A DNA stretch of 64,000 bases from Bacillota bacterium (GCA_023475165.1 JAMCWA010000084.1:1-64000); one strand, 5' to 3'. Counted from the first letter of the stretch, positions 26,774 to 35,504 are shown. The notes: a model not told the origin generated them from the letters alone. Made by a program: numbers and translations.

Positions 26774-27331
26774 TTACGGTTCCTTCCACCGCCGGGAAAG
26801 TTGGTGCTCGACGCCCAGGTGGTCTAGAACTCTCCCCACCGTCTGATCAACGATCTCTCCCGCGGTCCGGGGCCGGTGGTAAAAGGCCGGGACAGGGGGC
26901 AAAATGACTACCCCCAGCCGGGCCAGGATCAACATGTTCTCCAGGTGAATGGGGTTCAAAGGGGTCTCACGAGGGAGGAGGATCAGCTTCCGCTGTTCTT
27001 TGAGGCAAACGTCGGCGGCCCGCAGCAAGAGGCTGTCGGAGTAACCGTGGGCGATGCCCGCCAGGGTCTTCATGCTACAGGGGGCCACTACCATGCCATC
27101 CGTCCGGTAACTGCCGCTGGAGACGGCTGCACCCTGGTCGTGGGGGTCATAAATTGCGCCAGCCAGGGCCTCCGCCTGTTCTATGGTGTAATCGGTCTCC
27201 AGCCTGATAGTCTCCCTGGCCCAGGCGCTGATAATGAGGTGGGTCTGCACTCCCGCCTTCTTCAGTTCCTCCAGGAGGCGCAGGCCGTAGATGGCTCCGG
27301 AGGCCCCGCTGATTCCAACGATGATTCGCAT
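26774..27331 (-). CDS. ubiX: flavin prenyltransferase UbiX/Pad1
   Basis: Makes prenylated FMN, the cofactor of UbiD-type decarboxylases. 185 residues from ATG 27331 with the N-terminal MRIIVGISGASGAIYGLRLL, VVAPCSMKTLAGIAHGYSDSLLLRA and the LPRETPLNPIHLENM phosphate-binding segment, then PPVPAFYHRP. The open frame runs to 27421 but homology starts at 27331. No UbiD gene is in the window. Confidence 0.95.
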   Translation of the reverse strand: MRIIVGISGASGAIYGLRLLEELKKAGVQTHLIISAWARETIRLETDYTIEQAEALAGAIYDPHDQGAAVSSGSYRTDGMVVAPCSMKTLAGIAHGYSDSLLLRAADVCLKEQRKLILLPRETPLNPIHLENMLILARLGVVILPPVPAFYHRPRTAGEIVDQTVGRVLDHLGVEHQLSRRWKEP

Positions 27332-27862
27332 AATAAGGTAAGGCTCCCTTCCAGGTCGCCAGGTTCGAGAACCAACAATTCCAGCTACCACTATGATGAC
27401 TTGCCGTTCTCCGATTGTCAAGATTCGAGAGCTTTCCAGACGGGGCGGATCTCTTCGACCCGAGGGCCGCTAGCCGTAAAGCACGGGGTTCTTGAAATCA
27501 GCGGATAGCTCGAGAAAACAAAAGAGAAGCAGCCAGAGAAGCCGGTCTGCCACCGTTAGATCCACTCTCGCACCCCGGTTCGAGGTTGGTTCCTTGACTG
27601 GCCTATTCGTGCCCTGGACAGCATGAACCGTTACTGTTGCAGTTCCTGGCTACAAACCTGAGATCCTTAATCTCAGGTGGCACATATCGCTTCTTTTCCA
27701 CAGCGACACTCCCTTCTGGTCTTCTCGTAGGGTTGAACGCCCGTCAGGCCCATCAGCTGAGCCTCGGATCATTCCTGGGAGCCTCTCCAACCTGCTCCAA
27801 GTAGGGAAAGGGCACGCCCGCCCAGGGACCAGACCAAGACTATAGCGAGGCTGGCTGTACCC
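27332..27862. other. intergenic region holding a copied gene tail
   Basis: The only recognisable content is a copy of the 3' end of the ABC-2 permease gene at 27751-27853 (see that entry). No RNA or ORF with a ribosome site is seen. Confidence 0.6.
27751..27853 (-). repeat. duplicated 3' end of the ABC-2 permease gene
   Basis: About 100 bases nearly identical to 30763-30862 (a handful of substitutions), in the same orientation. It carries the last ~28 codons and stop of the permease gene without the rest. The two copies bracket the second VapBC module and the lipoprotein gene. Confidence 0.85.
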
Positions 27863-28243
27863 TTAGGTATCTATAAGGATTAATTCCCCCATGGGATAAT
27901 GTTTCCGGTTATAGCTCAGGAGTGGAAGACCATTGACAATACAGGTTGCCGCTATAGAGGCATCGACTAGATGTAGAACAAATCCTTTTCGCTTCCACTC
28001 CGTCATCAGCTGCCAAGCCTTCTCCGCAACAGCCAGGTCGACGGGGTAGATTCGCATTACACTGAATAGCTCGTCGGCTAGATGGGCATCCTTAGGCCTT
28101 AAACCCACTTTGACTTCTATCACCGTCAGCGCAGAACATCCCGGCAGAGCGACCTCAGAAAGCTGGTTGATCAACCGGACAGTATCCTTTCTACCGGCGA
28201 GGTAATTAATGATGGCATCTGAATCCAGAAGGTAACTACTCAT
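27863..28243 (-). CDS. PIN-domain VapC toxin, second module
   Basis: 126 residues from ATG 28243, overlapping the antitoxin stop by 8 bases. Acidic PIN positions are D in YLLDSDAIINYL, E in VIEVKVGL and D in HLVDASIAA, followed by LLSYNRKHYPMGELILID, the usual C-terminal strand of this VapC type. A predicted ribonuclease. The open frame to 28363 lies within the antitoxin gene and is not used. Confidence 0.88.
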   Translation of the reverse strand: MSSYLLDSDAIINYLAGRKDTVRLINQLSEVALPGCSALTVIEVKVGLRPKDAHLADELFSVMRIYPVDLAVAEKAWQLMTEWKRKGFVLHLVDASIAATCIVNGLPLLSYNRKHYPMGELILIDT

Positions 28244-28514
28244 CCGGCGACTCCTTCCCCCGATAACGAATATCGTTAACTTCTCGCAAAGAGCGCACAA
28301 AGGTTTCAACTCCTTCGGCGGAAGAGAACTCGGGGTACTCTGCCGGCTTAAGGGAGCCGGCAAGAGCTTTTGCTACTCTCAGAAAGTCAGTGCGGGCCAA
28401 TTTTTCCTTGGCCGCTTCCGCTAGAAAATCGCTTCTCTTTCGCTTACCAACGCGCCGATCGATGGCCTCAATAAGATCGCGTGGCAATACGACATTAGTT
28501 CTTATCCGGTCCAT
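28236..28514 (-). CDS. ribbon-helix-helix antitoxin, second module
   Basis: 92 residues. RTNVVLPRDLIEAIDRRVG and RSDFLAEAAKEKLART give the RHH DNA-binding fold; the C-terminal part would mask the toxin. Followed at once by the PIN gene with overlap. Nothing marks the DNA as foreign apart from the flanking gene-tail repeats. Confidence 0.82.
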   Translation of the reverse strand: MDRIRTNVVLPRDLIEAIDRRVGKRKRSDFLAEAAKEKLARTDFLRVAKALAGSLKPAEYPEFSSAEGVETFVRSLREVNDIRYRGKESPDE

Positions 28515-28870
28515 TTACTGACACCCCCGCACAAGACCTGAGTTGCACTCTACAACTATACACAATTTAATACACATAGCATAACGCATGCTGGTGCAAG
28601 GTGCAAGCTTTAAAATGAGCCCTTGAAGGCGTCAATAGGTCTTTGCTGGTGAAGCTCAGGAACAATCTTCAATCCGGTAGGACTCTTCTTGTCGGGATCG
28701 ACGGCTGCGGTGGTTCAGGCTAGAGGATCCTGGCCCGGGACGCAGCCGATCACAACCGGGGAATTTAGACAATCAATCCAGCGACGCAAAGCCGAGTCCC
28801 CCGTGCTGGCCCTGCCAGCGCTCGGCCGTTGTGAAATTTTGGCACCGTCCCTCACCGGCGTACCCCACCT
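28515..28870. other. intergenic region; A+T-rich upstream of the antitoxin
   Basis: The 90 bases next to the antitoxin start are A+T-rich and contain partially symmetric elements (ACTATACACAATTTAATACA), likely promoter and operator DNA of the module. The rest shows no gene or known repeat. Confidence 0.45.
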
Positions 28871-30655
28871 TTAATCGTCCTCCGTGGGGTCGTAAAGTCC
28901 CTCTCTGTCGACAGGCCGGAGTAGAAGTGCTCGTCCGTTGGCCAACCACCCCAGCGAAATCCCGTCGCCGAGTTCGACGGATTTCTTTATAGGTATGTTG
29001 ACCAACCATAGCCGCGCCGGCAAATTAGGGTCATCCCAGTCGGTTACGAGCACGTATTTCCCGTCCGGCGACCAGGAAGTTGGCAAAGCGCTCCCCTGCA
29101 CGGTAATGCTCTGCTGGGAGTCAAGCAAGAGTACTTCACGGCCGGCAATGATTGCGTTGCTCCTAGGTGACCACAGCAGACTTCCCACACCTACCCCTGG
29201 AGATGCCTTGGGGACCAGGACTTTCCGTTTCCAGGAGTTGACCTCAAACGTGACAATACGAAAACCATCTCCTCCACCCCATTCGGCAGTGGTGAGGAGC
29301 TGGCTGTTAGGCGACCATGCTAGGGGGAAGTGGCTTAATTTACCCTTAGGCGGGATCCACCCAGAGGCTCCTTTTAGTTCTGTTGTTGTCCCAGTGTCCA
29401 GGTTTTCCAGGAGAAGGTCAACAGGTACGGGAGTGGTGGTACTATGTCCAACAGTCATTTCCTGTATCCGATAAGACGCTACCCATTTGCCATCCGGAGA
29501 TACGACTCCCCGCGCGGGCCCATTATAGGGAGCCTTTTCTCCGGTTTCAACGTTGAGAATGACCCGCTCGTCCTTTACGAGAAGGTGATTACGGGGCAAC
29601 CATTGAATGCCCTCCGGGCTGCCGACACGGTAGTCCGTTTCCTTAAGGTCATTGCTTTCGATGTCCATGATTAGTACGCGCTGTCGCGGTCTCGGGGATT
29701 TGCTTTCGGTTTCTAGCCTCAAGAGGGCTAAGTATTTGCCTTCTTGAGACATGATGCCCCAATTGGTCTTGAAGTCAAAGGAACGCAGCTTTATAGACTT
29801 ACCTGATTCCGGATCAAAAGTTAAGACTTCACGACTACCGTCGAAGACCAGCACGAGGTTCCGGCTCACAAGGGTCAACCCCCGGCTGTCTTTGGCTCCC
29901 GTATAGTTTAGAGTCAAACTGGGCGAGGGAGTGTCTATTAATACGGCGACCTCCCGATCATTATTCCAAAGGAACGTCACGTTCGCCTGAGGTGTTGATT
30001 CCCTGATATGTTTCCGAATTGACTCTTCGACACTCTCCCTGACCACATCAAACTTGAATGAAATAGTAACCTGAGTTGGCTTCAAGGGAAGTCGTCGTTG
30101 GTAAAGGGTGCCAAGGTCTAAGTTCGTATCCTGAGGTTCCCCTATTAGTCCGATGCCTTCAATATTGACTCGCGCAGTGTTATTTTTTACCCTCCTGATT
30201 TCAAGGGCAAAGGGGCTAGAGGAAAGGGTTTTAACATATGCATTCGGGATACGGATCTTAGTATCGGACTCTCGTTCGGTGGCTTGAAACCTTATATGAA
30301 GGGTACTTTGACCCACCTCGTTGGTGACCCATCGCCGCAACTGCGGTAATTCGCCATCGATCGCCAAAGCAGCGTCTATTTCGGTAGTATCCACGGGTGC
30401 TTCGAATCTGATAAAGACGTTGATCGGAAACCACCCCATTACGATGGGTTTGTTATAGTCTATTTCTCTGGCGAATCCGTCGTCATTGTCGATCTCAACC
30501 TCCGCTATTCCCCATTTGAGGCCCTTATCGCCACTCCTGGAGGGGATGCTGATCTCTTCGGGTGCTACCGCACAAGACAAAGTGAGTTGCGTCAACAAAA
30601 GACCGAGTAGCAGCAGACCTGGGAGTTTGAGGTTCTTTGTGGGATTTCCGACCAT
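28871..30655 (-). CDS. large lipoprotein with WD40/beta-propeller-like repeats
   Basis: About 594 residues. The signal LLLLGLLLTQLTLSCAV ends in a lipobox Cys near residue 28. The N-terminal half has a Big-like region (VFIRFEAPVDTTEIDAALAI), and the C-terminal half repeats blades such as QEGKYLALLRLET, SPDGKWVASYRI, SPNSQLLTTAEWGG and SPDGKYVLVTDWDD, as in TolB/WD40-like propellers. Likely an extracytoplasmic binding or sensing protein. It lies downstream of the radical SAM operon on the same strand after a 107-base gap, so membership is possible but unproven. A GTG at 30661 is an alternative start. Confidence 0.8.
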   Translation of the reverse strand: MVGNPTKNLKLPGLLLLGLLLTQLTLSCAVAPEEISIPSRSGDKGLKWGIAEVEIDNDDGFAREIDYNKPIVMGWFPINVFIRFEAPVDTTEIDAALAIDGELPQLRRWVTNEVGQSTLHIRFQATERESDTKIRIPNAYVKTLSSSPFALEIRRVKNNTARVNIEGIGLIGEPQDTNLDLGTLYQRRLPLKPTQVTISFKFDVVRESVEESIRKHIRESTPQANVTFLWNNDREVAVLIDTPSPSLTLNYTGAKDSRGLTLVSRNLVLVFDGSREVLTFDPESGKSIKLRSFDFKTNWGIMSQEGKYLALLRLETESKSPRPRQRVLIMDIESNDLKETDYRVGSPEGIQWLPRNHLLVKDERVILNVETGEKAPYNGPARGVVSPDGKWVASYRIQEMTVGHSTTTPVPVDLLLENLDTGTTTELKGASGWIPPKGKLSHFPLAWSPNSQLLTTAEWGGGDGFRIVTFEVNSWKRKVLVPKASPGVGVGSLLWSPRSNAIIAGREVLLLDSQQSITVQGSALPTSWSPDGKYVLVTDWDDPNLPARLWLVNIPIKKSVELGDGISLGWLANGRALLLRPVDREGLYDPTEDD

Positions 30656-30762
30656 GACCACACACCATCCCAGCGAAATTGGGAGAATGCTGCGGCGACG
30701 CTCGACGTTGCAGGAGGCCGTATCTCTACTTTAGTTATGAGGCCCGCTCTTTCGGCGCCCAC

Positions 30763-30862
30763 CAGCTGAGCCTCGGATCATTCCTGGGAGCCTCTCCAAC
30801 CTGCTCCAAGTAAGGAAAGGGCAAGCCCGCCCAGGGACCAGACCAACACTATGGTGAGGCTG
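30763..30862 (-). repeat. source copy of the duplicated permease gene tail
   Basis: Covers the last ~85 bases of the ABC-2 permease gene and 15 bases beyond its stop. Partner of 27751-27853, about 3.0 kb away in direct orientation. Confidence 0.85.
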
Positions 30863-31548
30863 TACCAATACTCAGGCCCTATGGATCCTGAGACGGCGTG
30901 GCGGAGACAAGAGGCCACATAGGTCGTCGGCAAAAATTGCGCGGTCGCCTGAAGGGGGCCCGGAAGCTGCTTCAGCGGGACATACACTGGCGCAAACAGG
31001 ACTATGAGCGGCCCGACTATTTGTGTCACTAGACCGACTGTCTCGGAGTCCCTAGTGTAGAAGCCGATCACGGAACCGAGACCTGCAAGGCTGTAGGCCC
31101 CGATCAAGTAGGCCAGGACCAGTAGCGCGGGCTGAGGGATCGTGGGCAGACCCAAGCCGAGAGTCCCCACCACCAGTATGATGGCGGACGATGGCAGCGA
31201 GAGAATCACGCCGCGGCTGGCCAATGCCAGAATAAAGGATACTTTCAGTATGGGCAAGGAAGCATAATACTCAAGGGCATTCTGATCCCTGAGCCGGCCG
31301 ATTGACTGCCCTAGACTGAGCATGGCGCTGCTTACGGCTCCGTTGGCTACCGCACCAGTGACAATGTAGAGGCGTGTCGTTGCGTCCTGTGCTCCCCCAT
31401 ATATCCAAAGAAAGAACACGTAGGTAAGGGGAGAGAACGACAGGAAAACCACGTACCAGAACCACTGACTCCTCAATGCGTACATTTGACCCTTGAGGAT
31501 CCAGAGGTACTCAGTGATGAATCTACGGATCATCCGCGACGGGGTCAT
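30778..31548 (-). CDS. ABC-2 type permease of the radical SAM operon
   Basis: 256 residues with six hydrophobic helices, including VWLSFSPLTYVFFLWI-like helix 1 (FLSFSPLTYVFFLWIYGG) and ALLVLAYLIGAYSLAGLGSVIGFY. The ATG has GGAGG seven bases upstream, inside the end of the ATPase gene, so the two are translationally coupled. Probable membrane half of an exporter for the peptide product of the operon; the substrate is inferred from context. It could instead serve immunity. Confidence 0.85.
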   Translation of the reverse strand: MTPSRMIRRFITEYLWILKGQMYALRSQWFWYVVFLSFSPLTYVFFLWIYGGAQDATTRLYIVTGAVANGAVSSAMLSLGQSIGRLRDQNALEYYASLPILKVSFILALASRGVILSLPSSAIILVVGTLGLGLPTIPQPALLVLAYLIGAYSLAGLGSVIGFYTRDSETVGLVTQIVGPLIVLFAPVYVPLKQLPGPLQATAQFLPTTYVASCLRHAVSGSIGPEYWYSLTIVLVWSLGGLALSLLGAGWRGSQE

Positions 31549-32476
31549 CCCACTTCCTCCCAGTCAGAGACACATAGACGTCCTCTAGCGAGCAGGAGTT
31601 TACCTGGAAGCGGTCTATTGCGTTCATACCGAGGGTCCCAATGAGCTCCGCCAAGACCGACGTGACTTGCCTTTCCGGGACACGAATCTCCCATGTCTGC
31701 CCGTGAACATGGGTCAGCAGCCCACCGGCTACGGCGGGCGGTTGTAAGCTGACTTTCAAGGTCATGACGATTTTCGCTTGGTGACTCAAACCGGCCTTCA
31801 GTTCTCCTGGCGTCCCTTGAGCACGGATGCGACCATCATCCATGATGATGACTCGGTCGACTACCGTTTCCGCCTCCAAGATGTTGTGAGTAACCAGGAC
31901 GACAGTTGTACCCTCGTTGCGATTCTTTTCCAAAAGGTAGGCCCAGAGCAGGTGTCTCCTGTGTGGATCTAGGTCGTTGGTCGGTTCATCCAGCACAAGA
32001 ACCACCCGGCGAGACATGAACGTGGAGAGCAATAGGGCGAGGCGCCTTTCACCCCCGGAGAGATGTCGGAGATAGCGATCGGCAAATTCTCCGCAAAGGA
32101 AGCGATCGATCAGGCTACCAGCCGCTTTTTTGGCTTCCCCGAGAGTCACGCCCCTCAAGATTCCAGCGTGTAGCAACACTTCTCGAAAAGTAAAAGCCCC
32201 AAACCATGCTACTCGCTGACTGAAGTACGCTACCAGGTCTGGCACAAGTTGGGGGCGGGCCACCACGTCGTGCCCAAAGAGACGCACTGAACCCGACGTG
32301 GGCCTGAGGAGCCCGACCATCTGCCTGACAAGAGTGGTCTTACCGGCGCCATTGGGCCCCAAGACGCCCAATACCTCACCCTGTGGTACCTTAAGGCTGA
32401 TGCCCTTGTTGGCTGGGGTCTTGCCTTTTCTATAGATTTTCGTGAGGCGGTCAATGTCGTAGGCCGCGACGTCCAC
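31523..32476 (-). CDS. ABC transporter ATP-binding protein of the radical SAM operon
   Basis: 317 residues. Walker A LGPNGAGKTTLVRQMVG at about residue 41, signature LSGGERRLALLLS at about 139, Walker B RVVLVLDEPTNDLDP, switch His in VTHNILEA. The C-terminal extension of ~90 residues resembles that of DrrA/CcmA-type drug exporters. GTG start with GGAGGGG upstream, two bases after the transglutaminase-like gene. Pairs with the downstream ABC-2 permease. Confidence 0.93.
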   Translation of the reverse strand: MDVAAYDIDRLTKIYRKGKTPANKGISLKVPQGEVLGVLGPNGAGKTTLVRQMVGLLRPTSGSVRLFGHDVVARPQLVPDLVAYFSQRVAWFGAFTFREVLLHAGILRGVTLGEAKKAAGSLIDRFLCGEFADRYLRHLSGGERRLALLLSTFMSRRVVLVLDEPTNDLDPHRRHLLWAYLLEKNRNEGTTVVLVTHNILEAETVVDRVIIMDDGRIRAQGTPGELKAGLSHQAKIVMTLKVSLQPPAVAGGLLTHVHGQTWEIRVPERQVTSVLAELIGTLGMNAIDRFQVNSCSLEDVYVSLTGRKWDDPVADDP

Positions 32477-32477
32477 A

Positions 32478-32984
32478 TTAGCCCCTCCGATCTAGATCTG
32501 CGACGCCGTCTCCGGTAGCAAGGAATGCCACACGGTCGTTGAACAGACAAAACAGCCGGTTGCGTTCGAAGAACTGCCTCAGCGATGCAAGTTTCCAGCA
32601 TCCGGAAAACAGGTCCCGTTTGGTCGCGTCGAGCATGAACCACGTGCCTTCATGTTGAACCAAGGTCGTGGCGTGCGTGGCACGACCAAAATCCTCCCCC
32701 AAGTGACAGGTGATGGAGACGTAGCAGGAGTCGGCAGGATATCCTGCGTGTCGGAGGATGGAGCACAAGACAACTGCGTTCATGTAGCAGTCACCAAACG
32801 CCGAATGCCTATCACCCCAATACGAGGCTACTACCTGGTCCCAGGCGCTTCTTTGGCCAAATATAGAACCCATGAGTTGGGCCGGATGGATAGCCTCTTT
32901 CACCGGCCAGACGGCAGTCTCCCATGGCCCGGGACCATTGACGTCGGATGAATAGGCCAGGTTCACCTGCTCAAGGTTTGACAT
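32478..32984 (-). CDS. transglutaminase-fold (lasso B2-like) cysteine protease candidate
   Basis: 168 residues. GDCYMNAVVLCSILRHAGYPA supplies a Cys at the start of a helix, RATHATTLVQHEG a His, and TWFMLDATKRDLF an Asp, in the Cys-His-Asp order of transglutaminase-core proteins. Lasso-peptide B2 leader proteases share this fold. In this operon it would be the leader peptidase. ATG overlaps the stop of the preceding SPASM gene by 14 bases. A role as transglutaminase rather than protease cannot be excluded. Confidence 0.75.
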   Translation of the reverse strand: MSNLEQVNLAYSSDVNGPGPWETAVWPVKEAIHPAQLMGSIFGQRSAWDQVVASYWGDRHSAFGDCYMNAVVLCSILRHAGYPADSCYVSITCHLGEDFGRATHATTLVQHEGTWFMLDATKRDLFSGCWKLASLRQFFERNRLFCLFNDRVAFLATGDGVADLDRRG

Positions 32985-33867
32985 TCATGCATTCCCCCGG
33001 GAAAAGCCCAGCATCATGAAGGATCTGGCAATCTGGAAACGAACAAGCAAAATCCCCGTACATATTGAATGCTCGGGCTGGACACAGATTCCCGCAATAG
33101 TCTCGGAAGATGCACTGGGCGCAGATCCCAGTAAGATGCTGCGGATATAGCGACCGAATGCCACGCACCAGGGGGTCCAGTTGCAGGACTTCCATCAGGG
33201 GAAGGCGGAACAACGATGCAGGTGGGTCATATTTATCCCGTCCGATCTTGCATGCGGTAACGGCACCATCCAAAAACAAGCCAATAATACCTCGGTAATT
33301 ACACACGGAACGGGTGATCTTCAAGTGATCAATGCCAGTCAACACCCAAGGGAGCAAGGCATAGATCTGACCGGGATACTCATCCGCCAGTGTCAGAAGA
33401 CGCTCGACGAAGGTCAAATAGGTGTGCGGGCTACCCATTGAGAGAATGTTGGCGCTGAACTTGAGTAATTTCGCCTCCCGGACCTCAATCATCCTCCGCG
33501 TGAACGGTATGAGTTGGTCCATTGACTGATCCGTAGTAGTCACATTGAGGATGAGCCCTCGCACGTCAACATCCTCAGCGACCAGTAGCGACGGGTCGAC
33601 ATTCACTGCGAGTTCGTCAAAGTACTCCGCGGCTTCTCGCACCGGCCGCTTCATCAGGTCGCGTACTTCAACATCCCCTGATATCCGGATTCCTCGATCT
33701 GGACACGTTCTGACGATGCGTAATAGACCTTGGCCTTTATCGAACGCGCCACCTACGATCCTCAACGATTGCGCTCCCAACTCCACAGCCTCTGAGAGTC
33801 GCCGCTCAACGAGATCCATATTGAGCTTCGTTCCCACGTCGCAGCGGAGGTATATGCCAGTCAACAT
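32971..33867 (-). CDS. SPASM-domain protein lacking the radical SAM cluster motif
   Basis: 298 residues from ATG 33867 with AAGGAG nine bases upstream; the longer open frame to 34014 lies inside the previous gene. The N-terminus LTGIYLRCDVGTKLN aligns with the LYITLTRRCNMSC start of the partner, but the CxxxCxxC is absent. The equivalent of the partner's GGEP is VGGAFDKG. The C-terminal SPASM-like cysteines are kept: CNYRGIIGLFLDGAVTAC, then GICAQCIFRDYCGNLCPARA and FPDCQ, ending DAGLFP as in the partner. It probably binds auxiliary Fe-S clusters but not the radical-forming one. Confidence 0.78.
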   Translation of the reverse strand: MLTGIYLRCDVGTKLNMDLVERRLSEAVELGAQSLRIVGGAFDKGQGLLRIVRTCPDRGIRISGDVEVRDLMKRPVREAAEYFDELAVNVDPSLLVAEDVDVRGLILNVTTTDQSMDQLIPFTRRMIEVREAKLLKFSANILSMGSPHTYLTFVERLLTLADEYPGQIYALLPWVLTGIDHLKITRSVCNYRGIIGLFLDGAVTACKIGRDKYDPPASLFRLPLMEVLQLDPLVRGIRSLYPQHLTGICAQCIFRDYCGNLCPARAFNMYGDFACSFPDCQILHDAGLFPGECMNVKP

Positions 33868-33880
33868 CCTGCGTTGCTCC

Positions 33881-34930
33881 TTAAGCTCCTTTAAGGTATT
33901 GCTCTGGAAAAAGTCCGGCCTCATACAGTTCCTGGCACACGGGAAACGGGCCATTGAAAGTGCCGTAAGCTTCAAACGACCAAGCGGGGCATGTATGACC
34001 GCAACAGGTCTCAAAGATGCACTGACCGCAGACTCCTTCGGGTCTCACCTCCTGAATGGCCTGGAGGTAGCGCAACGCTCGCGAGGTGCTGATGATCTCC
34101 CGGAGTGAGGTTGCGCGGATGTTGCCGAATATTGCGCCAGCGTTGGTTACTCCTATCCCGCACAGGGACACATCTCCGTTGGGTAGCAACCCCAGAAGCT
34201 GATCGGGTGCACACACGCCTATCTTTAGAGGTGACGAAGGACGGAAAAACGCCATCGGAAGAACAGTGCGTATTTGGCTTGGGTACTTAGATGCCAATAG
34301 ATGTACTCTGTCAAAATACTCCGGGATTCGTTCGACCGAGAGGAGCGCACCCCGGTTGAGGCTCTGGGCTCTCCCCATATCTGTGCAAAGGCCGAACTTG
34401 ACTGATCCGCCCAGTTCCTCGACTACCAGCCTTGCGATCATCGGCATCAGATCAAAATTGTTGGCGAATACGATAGACACCGTACCTATCTTCGTGCGGC
34501 CGTTCAGGTGCTTGAACGCATACAGAACTCGATCGAAGGCACCCCGCATCCCACGGAATGAATCGAAAGCCTCCGGAGTAGAGTAGTCGAGGCTCACCCC
34601 AATCTCGAGATCTCTGATCGTGCTAAAGAATCTCAGGCATTCATCGTCGATAAGAGATGCATTTGTCTCGAGACTCACTCCTATGCCGTGCTCGTCGCAG
34701 TAGGACATGACTTCGAAAACGACTTCACGCCTGACGAGTGGCTCCCCTCCGGTGATCTTGACCCTAGTCAGTCCCTGCGCTTGCAGCTCTCGTATGGCCC
34801 CAATGATTTCCGCAGGGCTCAGTTTATCACCATCGCATGCCATTGGACCAGCACTAACCCAGCAATGCGGACAACTCATGTTGCATCTACGGGTCAGAGT
34901 GATGTAGAGTCTGTCGATTCTCCCTGACAT
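33881..34930 (-). CDS. radical SAM / SPASM peptide-modifying enzyme
   Basis: 349 residues. CNMSCPHC (Cys 16, 20, 23) binds the SAM [4Fe-4S] cluster and GGEP (61-64) the SAM amino group. The SPASM region has CAPDQLLGLLPNGDVSLC, then GVCGQCIFETCCGHTCPAWS and FPVCQ, giving the usual auxiliary-cluster cysteines. This is the maturase type that forms thioether or C-C crosslinks in RiPPs. ATG has GGAGGG eight bases upstream and overlaps the PqqD-like gene by 37 bases. The product class cannot be told from sequence. Confidence 0.92.
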   Translation of the reverse strand: MSGRIDRLYITLTRRCNMSCPHCWVSAGPMACDGDKLSPAEIIGAIRELQAQGLTRVKITGGEPLVRREVVFEVMSYCDEHGIGVSLETNASLIDDECLRFFSTIRDLEIGVSLDYSTPEAFDSFRGMRGAFDRVLYAFKHLNGRTKIGTVSIVFANNFDLMPMIARLVVEELGGSVKFGLCTDMGRAQSLNRGALLSVERIPEYFDRVHLLASKYPSQIRTVLPMAFFRPSSPLKIGVCAPDQLLGLLPNGDVSLCGIGVTNAGAIFGNIRATSLREIISTSRALRYLQAIQEVRPEGVCGQCIFETCCGHTCPAWSFEAYGTFNGPFPVCQELYEAGLFPEQYLKGA

Positions 34931-35175
34931 AGGTAACCCTCCTCTACCATCTGCTGGAGGAAGCGTTGGATGTCCGCGAGCACCGTCAGATGATCTGGTA
35001 CATCGAAGACCTGTATAAGTTCATCGGCTATCTCAGTCACATCTCGCTGGCACCGCTGGAGAATGAACACCCCTGTCTCGTTAATGACTTTGACCGAACC
35101 CTTGCTACTGTCATACACGAATGCGCCGTCTGACCTGATCACCCACTTTAAGCTTGGGTTCTTCACAAGAGCCAA
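34894..35175 (-). CDS. PqqD-like RiPP recognition element protein
   Basis: 93 residues: a PqqD-like fold with KWVIRSDGAFVYDSSKG, VKVINETGVFILQRC and the helix DVTEIADELIQVF, then FLQQMVEEGYLC. Such stand-alone proteins bind leader peptides and bring them to radical SAM enzymes or, as lasso B1, to the protease. Start TTG with GGAGGGG five bases upstream. First gene of the minus-strand operon. Confidence 0.88.
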   Translation of the reverse strand: MALVKNPSLKWVIRSDGAFVYDSSKGSVKVINETGVFILQRCQRDVTEIADELIQVFDVPDHLTVLADIQRFLQQMVEEGYLCQGESTDSTSL

Positions 35176-35234
35176 CTAGACCCCTCCCCCATAAAGTTAA
35201 GATTAATCCAACTTGCTTGGTAGACACTTACAGA

Positions 35235-35366
35235 CTAGTTTTCAACTGCCAATTTCTGTCTTTTTGTTGGCTCTCTAACACGATCTAGCGGTGTAAAACA
35301 GCGCGGTGTGCTCAAACATCCCCGACCGAACCCAGCCCGGAACTCCCAGATTTTCCATTCCAGCAT
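35235..35366 (-). CDS. candidate precursor ORF, 43 aa (weak)
   Basis: ATG at 35366 to TAG at 35235. The peptide starts MLEWKIWEFRAGFGRG and has two Cys (GCLSTPRCF) and a basic C-terminal half. It is directly upstream of the PqqD-like gene on the same strand, but no ribosome site precedes the ATG. Listed only because of position and aromatic/Cys content. Confidence 0.2.
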   Translation of the reverse strand: MLEWKIWEFRAGFGRGCLSTPRCFTPLDRVREPTKRQKLAVEN

Positions 35367-35390
35367 GGTTTGTTGTTCGAGAGGATACCA

Positions 35391-35504
35391 TCACCATCGA
35401 CCAACGCACTGTCGCACACGTCCCCGGACTAAGCGCATCAGCCCCGATATGTTCACCTGTAACCACCCTAAAGCTATGGACCAATCTCGTGCAGATGATA
35501 TCAC
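35391..35504 (-). CDS. candidate precursor ORF, 37 aa (weak)
   Basis: GTG at 35504 with GGAAGGA seven bases upstream, stop TGA at 35391. Cationic peptide with three Trp and a C-terminal RQCVGRW. Same strand and upstream of the PqqD-like gene. The ribosome site is the only supporting signal; the open frame extends to an ATG at 35597 (68 aa). Confidence 0.22.
   Translation of the reverse strand: MISSARDWSIALGWLQVNISGLMRLVRGRVRQCVGRW

Noticed and set aside
30778-35175. Lasso peptide cluster
   Set aside because: B1- and B2-like genes are present but no asparagine-synthetase-like cyclase; radical SAM/SPASM genes occupy its place.
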